This document shows positions 55,318 to 64,000 of a stretch of 64,000 nt of DNA, piece by piece. The notes beneath the pieces were generated by a model. The model was given only the letters and a program-made list of their open reading frames with translations, did no database searches and was not told where the DNA came from. The first letter of the stretch is position 1, and every line of letters starts with the position of its first letter. Source of the stretch: Miscanthus floridulus (lineage: Eukaryota > Streptophyta > Magnoliopsida > Poales > Poaceae); the NCBI RefSeq assembly GCF_019320115.1, contig NC_089593.1, forward strand, positions 39,130,675 to 39,194,674, written 5' to 3'. A program made the translations under genes and the position numbers.

Positions 55318-57640
55318 GGCTTATTTGAGCAGATCAAAAGCTTGTTGAGCTTTAGTAGACCACTGAAACTGTTTGGATCTTAGTAAGTTAGTGAGAGGTT
55401 TAGCAAGCACTCCATAGCCTTTCACAAATTTCCTATAGTACCTTGTCAGCCCTAGGAAAGCTCTAAGCTCTGTGAATGTAGTAGGTGTTGGTCAATGCAA
55501 CATGGGTGAAATTTTGTTTGGATCAGTAGCAACCCCCTTAGAAGAGATTATGTGTCCTAGGTATTCAAGCTGTGGTTGAGCAAAGGAGCACTTAGATTGC
55601 TTGAGAAAAAGCTGATTCTTCTGAAGAGTTTGAAGTACCAGTTGCAGATGTGTATTGTGTTCTTCTAATGAGTTGCTATAGATCAAAATATGATCCAGGA
55701 AGACTAAGACAAATTTCCCCGAAAATGGTTGCAGACTTTGATTCATTACACATTGAAATGTGGCAGGAGCATTGGTAAGGCCAAATGTTATTACTTTAAA
55801 TTGATAATGACCATCATTAGTTTTGAAAGCAGTCTTGTACTCATCCTCAGGTAACATCCTGATTTGGTGATAACTTGACTTCATGTCCAATTTGATGAAG
55901 AACTGGGAGCCAGATAGTTAATCCAAAATTTCTTCTATAATAGGTAAAGGGAACCTATTCTTGACTGTGAGGTCATTTTGTTTGCTGTAGTCCACACAAA
56001 AACGCCAAGTTCCGTCTTTCTTTTTAACCAAGAGTACAGGTGATGCAAATGGGCTGTGACTGTGGGTAATGAGTCCAGCCTATAAAAGTTGCTTCACTTG
56101 CTCTTCTATTTCTGTCTTAAGTTGTGGGAGTAGTGGTATGGCCTAGCATTCACAGGCACTGCACCAGGGATCAAGGGTATTGCATGATCATAGCTTCTAG
56201 AGGGAGGCAGAGTTTCTGGGTCTTGAAATACTTGGCTATGCTGGTCCAGGACTTGCTAAATGCAGGATGGTACCTAGTTAGGGGCAGTATCAGTTTGACT
56301 CAAGGCACACTTTATGGTAGTGACAATTGCAAAGGGCCAAGCATCATTTCCCTTGGTTGTATTATAGAGTTTGGTGGCTGATATTGGTGTTGCTATAACT
56401 GGAGGAGGTAACAACCCTTGTAGCTTGATCAATCTGCCTTTATGATTGAACTCCAAAGTCTTGTTGTTCCAATCACAAGTCATGGGACTATTGTTCTTGA
56501 GCCAATCATAGCCCAAAATGGCATCATAAGGTGCCATGTCCAATACTATCATATCATTGGATAAGGTGTGACCTTGTAGGTACTATTGAAGATTGGTAAC
56601 CTTGGCTGTAGTTGTTAACCAATGACCATCAGCCAGTTTAACCTTCCTGGGTGTGATAGGAACTGTTGGTAAGTTTGCCTGTTTCACAAAATTTGCATTG
56701 ACGAAACTGTGTGAACTGCCTGAGTCTAGCAATACTAGCATCACCTTGTTCTTAACCAGGGTTTTGAGTTTAATTGAATTATCTGTATCAGCACTAGAAA
56801 AGGCATGCAAGGATAATTGATAGAATTCCTCTGTGAGAGCATCCTCCATAGCTAATTGATTCAGGTGCTCCTCAGTAATTTCCTCCTTGTCAAGGTCATT
56901 AATGACCAAGGCATGTACCTGGGGTTTTTGTTTCTTAGGGCAGACTTCATTATGGCTAGGTTCATACTTGTCACCACAAGCAAAGCAGAGATTGTTTGCC
57001 CTTCTATAATCCTTGAGCTGTCTGATTCTCTGCAGATTGTAGTTGGACTGTTGTGGGGGATTGTCCCCTCTGTGCACGGCAGGCTTCTGAGGTGGGACAG
57101 CTCTGTTATATTTGGTCTTGTTTCTCTCTATTATTCTCTGCTAAATTCTAGCAATCACTGATGCCCTTTCCACTGTAACAGGGACATGAGGTTCCACAGT
57201 AGCTCTGATCTCTTCATTCAATCCTTGGACATATGTGGTTTCAAAGAAGAGTTCATCATAGTGGCAATTGTGCATGGAAATGTCAAACTGCAAGGACTGA
57301 AAAGCTATTGTGTATTCCTCCACAGACCTAGTTTGTTTGAGGGAGACCAACTCATTAATTGCATTCCTGTAGTCATCAGCCCCAAACTTCTCTTGTATGA
57401 CTTGATAGAAAATCTTCCATTCAGGTATAGCATGATTCTGCTTATATGCCTGCCACCATTTGGAGGCATTGCATTGTTGCAGCTGTTACCTTCAACCTCT
57501 CAGGAATAGAGTAGATGGTGAAGTAGTTGACACAGTTCTCAAACCATATCTTTGGATTGGAACCATCAAACTTGGGGAAATGTATCTTGGGAAAACTGTG
57601 ATGAGGTAGAGCTTCTTCATGCTGTTTTGGTTGCTTGGAA
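55318..57640 (-). pseudogene. Gag, protease and reverse transcriptase of chromovirus
   Basis: From right to left: Gag (FPKIHFPKFDGSNPKIWFEN near 57600; VSLKQTRSVEEYTIAFQSLQ at 57350), a zinc knuckle variant (CFACGDKYEPSHNEVC), protease (VLLDSGSSHSFVN, then PYDAILGYDWLK) and RT (DMKSSYHQIRMLPEDEYKTA, FGLTNAPATFQCVMNQ). The RT catalytic site reads VFLDHILIYS, so the second Asp of the DD pair is His. Stops and frame changes occur through Gag, between Gag and protease, and at 55490. No 5' LTR or primer site is visible right of 57640. The junction with the next element lies somewhere in 57640-57840. Confidence 0.82.
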
Positions 57641-57839
57641 AGGATTATCAGCGTTGGTTAGAAGATCAAGAATACCAGTGTCAACAGGAAAAAGGGAGGT
57701 ATGAAAGAAAGCAAGTTGAATCACAATGGAATTGTCCTTTATTCAGACATTGCTAGAACGAAGGTTTGAAATTGCCTACCAAGAATAACTGTCTGGAGTG
57801 CAGCAAGCAATATTGGGAGTTTAGGTAATCTCAAGTCAA

Positions 57840-59260
57840 CCGTCGGTCTATCCATACTCGAGATGAGTATCATCATAATATGGATCGGCACTTAAAAAAT
57901 AGAAGTGTTCATGATCGGCTTGGGAAACGAGTTGTTGATCAAAATTGGGCTGATTATGAAGAAGAAAGTAATGAAGAAGAATATGTTTGGCAGGAAGGTC
58001 AATGGTGTCCAGGGGGTCTGACAAGAAGCTAGAAAAGAAGAGTGCAACGCCTAAGGAACAAAGAGCTAGAACAGGCTCAGACATCTAGTAAACCTCAAGT
58101 GTGGCGTGCTAGCCAATAGGGACAACCATCGGCTAATATTCAGATGGCTTTTCTATTGCCGTTAGAATTTAGAGCTCTAGTAGACCAAGAAGTTTATTCA
58201 GATTTTTATGAATCAGAATATGAGGAAATAGTTGCCAAGTTGATAGTTATATAGTAGGCTATATTCGATAAGCCAGTCAAGCATCGACACTTAAAGGCTT
58301 TATATGTAAAAGGTTTTGTTGATGGGAAGCCGATGAACAAGATGTTGGTGGATGGAGGTGCTTCCATCAATCTTATGTCTTATACCACTTTTTGCAAGCT
58401 TGGCAAGGGACCATGAGATTTGATTGAAACTGATATGATGCTTAAGGATTTTGGGGGTAATGCGTCTAAGACCCGGGGGGCAATGAACGTCGAATTAACA
58501 ATCGAAAGTAAGACTTTGCTCACCACATTCTTCGTCATTGATGGAAAAGGGTCATATAGTTTACTCCTTGGTCGTGATTGGATTCATGCAAACTGCTGTG
58601 TGCCATCAACCATGCATTAGTGTTTGATTCAATGGCATGGAGATGATGTCGAGCTAGTTCGTGCTGATGAATCTGTGGGTATCGCAACAGCCAATCCAGT
58701 ATATTGGGATCTAGAAGACTTCGAATGTTTTTCTGGCAAGTTGTGGGAAGGAGGCTTCATTAATATCAGTAATGAAGGCCAACAGTCGATCCAAGCAATT
58801 GGCTCTGAGAATTTCATTTAATGGATAATCATGACTTTGCGTCAGCCAGTGGATTAAGGGAGATAAACATTGGTCATGAAGATAAGCCTAGACCGACGTA
58901 TGTAAGCGCTAAATCGAATCCTGAGTACAAGCCAGAGTTGATAAATTTATTAGAGGTTGTTTTGCTTAATGAGATGCTTGGCATGGATCGTTCGATTGTT
59001 TAATCTTTGATCTGAAGAGTTCTAGTGCAACTTGTCAAGGAGCGATTAATGGAAAATGTTGGAAGGAATATTATCCTAGCATTTGGATCAACACTCAACA
59101 GCCGATTCGTTCAGTCATCGGCTCTAATAGCCAGTACCAAAAGGGTATCGTCTTTAGTTCAAAATTACCCCAAAAAAGAAGAAGAGCTGATACAAAATGT
59201 ATCGCCTATAGAGCATAAACAAACACAGGAAAATCATGACGCTGCAGAAAGTACATAGAA
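57840..59260 (+). pseudogene. Gag C-terminus and protease of Tat-like derivative
   Basis: In broken frames one reads HDRLGKRVVDQNWADYEEES, then MAFLLPLEFRALVDQ, and protease: VKHRHLKALYVKGFVDGKP, MLVDGGASINLMSYTTF (DGGA form of the active site) and YSLLLGRDWIHANCCVPST. This is the Retrosor-like Gag/protease of Tat elements. After PRPTYVSAKSNPEYKPELIN the frame reaches GMDRSIV (about 59000) and stops, just where relatives go on into RT. A last open piece (59025-59258, ERLMENVGRN) is not RT. RT, RNase H and integrase are absent. Confidence 0.8.
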
Positions 59261-59345
59261 TACAATCATAGAGAGGCAGAAGATTTTATTCATTGATCAG
59301 TTTTGCCCTAAATATAAACTAATCGAAGACATTGTTTATCACATC

Positions 59346-62300
59346 CTAAGCGGATGTGATATCCACAATGGCCTCCACTGCGTCGATGAACTCCGCGATC
59401 AAGTCCTCGTGCTCCTCGGGGCGGTCGCCCTTCGGGAAGCCGGTCTCCATGGTGTGGAGCTCATGCCTGGTCTGGACTTGCCCCACGGCCAGCGCCACTA
59501 ATGTGCCATGACGGACGCCATGAAGGGCAATTTCCTGGATGCAGGCCGGAACGTCGTGGAGGCGGGCGTTGATGAGGGGGCCCCGAGCATTGACGACGTT
59601 CGTAGCCACATTCACCACTCCAACTACACCGTCAGGGCTGGCAATCATAGAAATAGGAGAGATATCAATATAAAGACAATGGAACTCAAATAAAAGTGTT
59701 CCTGGAATTCATCTTACCCGCCACCATGGCACCGAACTCGGCCAGCCACGCCCGAGCGGTGCTGGCCTCTTCTTCGGCGGTGTGAAGGGCGACTTGAGAG
59801 ACCCCAAGGCGGATCTCGAGCTGGCCATTTTCCTGAGTTGCCTCAGAGTAACGGTCCTAGGCTGCCCTCCACTCTAGGAAGAAATGCCAGGCTTCATCGT
59901 TGTTGTAAGAGTCGGAGGAATCCGATGACGAGGTCGGCACAGAAGATGCAACATTAGAGGGCTCGCTGGCCCTGGGGAGAGGATGAAGACTATCATTCAA
60001 GATGAACCTATAAACAAGTTAGAAAAGTTCACCTCCATGAACAGAGGATATCGAGCTTACCTCATACGCCAAAGGTGCTAGTTCACTGGCATGTCCTCCT
60101 TCGGAATCTCCTCCGCTGCACGCTTGCCTCGGCTATCCTCGTCGGCCATTGGATCTACAAGAAGGGGAAAAAGGCTACTACAGAGTTTGGGAGGGTGGAG
60201 AAGTGCAAAGGAATAGGAGTGGTTGTGAATGTAGATGTGTTCGAGGCTGGAGCCCTCGACTAGTATTTGATGCCATGGAGCGAAGAGGTGGATGCCTCGG
60301 GACATGCAAAAGGCAACCGCAATTAATAGAAGGCAAAGCGTTGCCTTACTAATGCCGAAGAGAATACGACGTTTGGTGACTAAGGATAGAAGATCGAGGG
60401 GTTCTCTTAATAAAGGCCGTATTTTCAGACTTTATTAGATTAAGGTTAAAAGTCTGGAATCAGCTATTTTCAAATCGGTTCTTTAGCCGAAAACAAGAAA
60501 TACAATGAGGCGATAGAAAGTATGGTTATCATTGACTCTACACAAGATACATGTTGATATATAGATTACAAGTCTAGAACATCCTGGATTGCTTTCAATA
60601 CTTCTAGCTAGATAGCATCAACTTCTATGATTTGTTGCTTGTCTTCTTCGGTTGATCTAGGAATGTCTTCGAGGCTACTACGGATGGCCCTGCCTTCTCT
60701 GACTTTGGCCAACAGTTCTTGTTTCTTTTGCTTGATGGCATCGGGTATTTGAGTCAGGTTGGACTTATGACGATCGATGGCAGCCTTCACGTTCTCTGGC
60801 TCTTTCTCAAGTTCTGCACGCTTGATTTCTAGTTGGGACAACTCTAGATTGATCCTAAGGGAGGAGTTCTTCAAATCATCAATCAGCTATGTCAGCTCTT
60901 TAGCCTATTGCTTGTTGGAGTTCCTCTTGGCCAATAAAGATTCATGGTAGGACAGGTTCCTCTGAGCCTTTTCACCTTTGGGGCCTGATCTTCAATAATG
61001 GATAAAGGTGACAAGACTCTAGAGAGAACTGGGGATGAGTTACCCTTAATAGCCAAGAAGACTCTTCGCATTGAATCAGTGTCTTGGACCAAATCGGCTA
61101 TATTCTTCTCAAACATTGGCAATATATCCCTTAGCCGATTTGTGGCCTCTTCTGACAAGGCTTCCCTAGAGGAGGTGGCTGATGAGCTGATTTCATCTTC
61201 ATCTAGATACTCCTCAAGATTGAAACAATAACTAAGAGCTGGAAGATTAAGCGCCTATATATAAGAAAATCATGATTAGGAGGTTTGGATCAGTTTATAA
61301 TAAAATGAACGGTGAAAGTGGATACAGTACCTTTTCTGTGGTAGCCTCTATCTGAAGAGAAGGAATGGTTGATGATGCACCAATTATATCTAGTTGAATC
61401 GGCTCTAAGCTCTCCACATTGGTATCTGCAAATATCAAGGAAGATCTTTAGTTCATAATTATTGTAGAAGGATAAATTTTGTATATGATTTTCTTACCAT
61501 CAATCATGTGCTAAACTAGGGAATCGACAATCTAGGTGTTGACAACAGTAGGATTATTTTCAATAAGTGGACTATCAAACTCCTGCTCCTATGTGGGTGT
61601 TCCATCAGAGGGTATCTGACGTGATAAATGGTCAGATGAAGGGTGAAACTAGATAAGAATCAAGAAATTTAAGGAGATATCTTGGCAGCGTCGGGGATTG
61701 AACTAGAAGGATCCTCATCTTCTGCAATCCTACGAGCGTCGATTGGTTCAACCGAAATCAGCTCCTCTTAGGGATCAGTCGATGAAGGTTTAGTTGATGT
61801 TGAACTAAATGCCTAGGACAACAGCTCCACACCCAGAATCGATTGGGATGCAATGGTCAATAACTGTGAAGAAAGGGGATCAAAAGTTGAATATCATTAT
61901 GAGGAAAAGATGAATTGTTTACCTGAGCGGCTGATGGTCTCGTTCTATGAAGTCTTTTCCTAGTAACAACTTTTTGGGTTGTCCCTTGGACCACCTTGTG
62001 CTTTGAAGATTGATACATCACGATCGTGGGGGAAGCATGAGTTTTCATCAACTTCTTCAATGGAGGTGCGTCTAATCCTATTCTTGAAACTAGGCATGGT
62101 GGCTGATAATCTATAGGATGCCCCTTCCCATCCAAGCTTGGAGGATCGAATTCGGTGTCCTGAAAGGGTCTGTTAGAATAGTTAGCAAGAGAATTCATTG
62201 AATAATTTTCTAAAAAAAGAAGTGGTAAGTTACCTCTCTGTCAGAAGCAAATTCTGCATCCAGAGCTATGCACAAAGGGTGGACCAACCCATAGAAGAGA

Positions 62301-62762
62301 TGGGAGTGCCATTCTTGCCACCAGAAGTCAAAGAGAGTGGAAGAGAAGCTAACTCTAGTACAGTCATGCAAGCAAAGGGAAGAAAGATCTGATCCCAATT
62401 GAAAGACTTTGGAGGCTTCTATCACCTCACTGATACCTTCTCTTGGCTTCAGTGTGTTCTTGAAGAGCAGTTGAGGAGGGAGTTGACCAAGACCAAACTG
62501 ACAGGCTATAAAAGACGGATTGTAAAACTCATAAGTTGGAAGGTTGCTTGGAAGAAATGAACCTGTAGCCATTTTACCACGACCATTACAAAATTCAGAT
62601 GGAAGAACGCAAGGTTTGATAAAGGAATTAAAGATTGCAGCTACCGTTTCGTCTGAACAGCCTGATTCAAATCGAAATTTGAATGGGAGGACCAGCTCAT
62701 TGTTCTCATCCTCATCATAAGGTAGCCAAGTCAAGATATCTATATCAAATCCTCTATCAAAC
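59346..62762 (-). pseudogene. Antisense ORF of Tat-like derivative, plant mobile domain-like
   Basis: Minus-strand open pieces run from 62734 to 59346. The N-terminal piece (62734-62210) has LPFKFRFESGCSDETVAAIF, SFLPSNLPTYEFYNPSFIAC and FDFWWQEWHSHLF, resembling the aminotransferase-like plant mobile domain that grass gypsy elements often carry. A Pro/Lys-rich piece (62198-61857) and Lys/Glu-rich coiled-coil pieces (61158-60892 and 60874-60608) follow, then two short C-terminal pieces (60305-60078 and 59648-59346). Short AT-rich gaps between them may be introns. The 5' end is cut by the LTR inserted at 62763. The role is unknown. The position, antisense after gag-PR, matches Tat architecture. 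Confidence 0.6.
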
Positions 62763-64000
62763 TGAAAGGATCAAGATGCCCAAGAGGGGGGGGTGAATTG
62801 GGCTAATTCTAAATTTTCTTGCAATAATTAAAGCCTACGGTTAGCCCAATTAACCCCTTGTGCCTAGAAAAGTGTTTCTATTAATCTAATGCACAAAGGA
62901 CTTGCAACCTATGTTCCAAACTTACTCCAGCAAGGCAATTCTATGAATGTAACAACAAGTATTGAATTGCTCAAGGTAAATACTCAAAGTAAATGCCCAA
63001 AGTAAATACTCAAAGTAAATACGGAGAGAGAGAGAGGAACACGGCGATGTTTTGCCGAGGTATCGGAGAGTCACCACTCCCCACTAGTCCTCGTTGGAGC
63101 ACCCACGGAAGGGTGTAGCTCCCTCTTGATCCACGCAAGGATCAAGTGCTCTCTACGGGTTGATTCTTCGACACTCCGTCGCGGTGAATCACCCAAAACC
63201 GCTCACAACTTGAGTTGGGTCACCCACAAACTCCGCCGGGTGATCACCAAGCTCCCAATCACCACCAAGTCGTCTAGGTGATTGCGATCACCAAGAGTAA
63301 CAAGCACGAACTCTCACTTGACCACACAAAGCCTAATGAGAATGGTGGATGCACACTTTGCTACTCTTGATTCACTAATGAGGCTACTCTCTTGGATTCT
63401 CAAATCTCAATCACCTCACTAGGACCTTGCTCTTCTTGGCACTCAAAAACATGTTTCTCAGCTGTTGGAATGAGCAAAAGTGACTCCACACACGAGTGGA
63501 GCTTCTATTTATAAGGCAGCCTGAAAAACGAACCGTTATGCACCTCTACAGGATAACTGGACGCTCCGGTCATGTTGACCGGATGCTCCGGTCACTTCAA
63601 CCCGCACACCAGTGATTAAGTGTTGACCGGACGCTGGCAGGGTCCGATCACCATTGACCGGACATGTCCGGTCACATTAAACCCTCACTAGAACCTTACT
63701 GTACTCGACCGGACGCTGGACCCTCAGAGTTCGGTCAGTTTTGACCAGACGTGTCCGGTCGCAGATTCACTCTTCTAGAACCTTACTGGAGTTGACCGGA
63801 CACTGGCCCTCAGTGTCCGGTCACTCAACCACTCAGCGTTCGGTCAGACCGAACGCTGTCTATTTGAACAAATGAACTGATTGGATCCTGCGGCCAGCAT
63901 CCGGTTGCACCGGAGCCAGCGTCCGGTCAACATTTGACCCTCCATTCACTTCCAACTCTCGATCATATGTGAATGAAGTTTTCTCCAAAGGATCATAGGG
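62763..64000 (-). mobile_element. Second copy of the Sirevirus-family LTR, cut by window end
   Basis: It begins TGAAAGGATCAAGATGCCCA like 42580 and follows that LTR throughout, with small indels. Minus orientation is shown by the leftward TATAAATA at 63506-63513. CCGGAC/GTCCGG words are dense and better preserved here (63550-63930) than in the copy at 42580. No primer site is seen on its U5 side (left), so within the window it is a solo LTR or the 3' LTR of an element lying to the right. Confidence 0.85.

Noticed and set aside
42580..64000. LTRs at 42580 and 62763 as the two ends of one element
   Set aside because: Both are minus-oriented, but no primer site or purine tract lies inside, and the interval holds several unrelated elements.

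Overview
The window is intergenic, repeat-rich plant nuclear DNA from a grass. I would guess Andropogoneae (sorghum, sugarcane, Miscanthus or maize group), because the element families recognisable by protein and LTR style are grass Sireviruses, RIRE2/Retrosor-like Tat-lineage Ty3/gypsy elements, an Athila-like LTR and a chromovirus. The species call is inference. I find no intact host gene, no tRNA or rRNA gene, and nothing bacterial. Almost every kilobase belongs to a retroelement, often one inserted into another.

Layout, left half. Bases 1-9288 are a young Sirevirus-like LTR element. Its 5' LTR is cut by the window edge. It has an uninterrupted 676-residue Gag and about 3.3 kb of non-coding internal DNA, but no protease, integrase or reverse transcriptase, so it looks non-autonomous. 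It sits inside the 5' part of a much older Tat-lineage gypsy element (9289-26842). That element keeps Gag, protease, RT/RNase H and integrase in order, but with about 27 premature stops, nearly all TAG or TGA. Next come an antisense ORF region (16023-19648, PF04195-like), a ten-copy 532-bp tandem array (19907-25243) with a three-unit higher-order pattern, a hairpin, a purine tract and a 3' LTR (25500-26842).

Middle. Bases 26843-37755 look like an old Athila-like element: an LTR fragment on the left, a full LTR at 36445-37755 on the right, and no recognisable pol between. It contains a 2.3-kb solo LTR with a perfect TSD (27643-29987), a GC-rich exon-like stretch near 32 kb, a 5'-truncated LINE with an 18-bp TSD (32818-33370), an AT/AC microsatellite and one CACTA-like end (34978). 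Bases 37756-41590 are the tail and 3' LTR of another gypsy element.

Right half. A Copia/Sirevirus relic (41591-50635) is split by a solo LTR plus foreign DNA (42580-45290) and by another LTR-like insertion (47998-49888). A dead cysteine-rich-type receptor kinase gene lies at 51000-53019 on the minus strand; it is the only clear host-gene remnant. A minus-strand chromovirus (53401 to about 57640) has an intact 638-residue RNase H-integrase-chromodomain ORF but a damaged RT. The last element (57840-62762) is a Tat-type derivative in which Gag/protease is joined directly to an antisense-ORF region, with RT and integrase missing. The window ends inside a second copy of the Sirevirus LTR family (62763-64000).

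The genes do not form a host pathway. They are parts of retroelement life cycles: Gag for packaging, PR/RT/IN for copying and integration, chromodomain for targeting, and antisense ORFs of unknown role. Most are disabled, and decay looks driven largely by C-to-T change at methylatable CG and CHG sites. All family assignments rest on motif recognition by eye.
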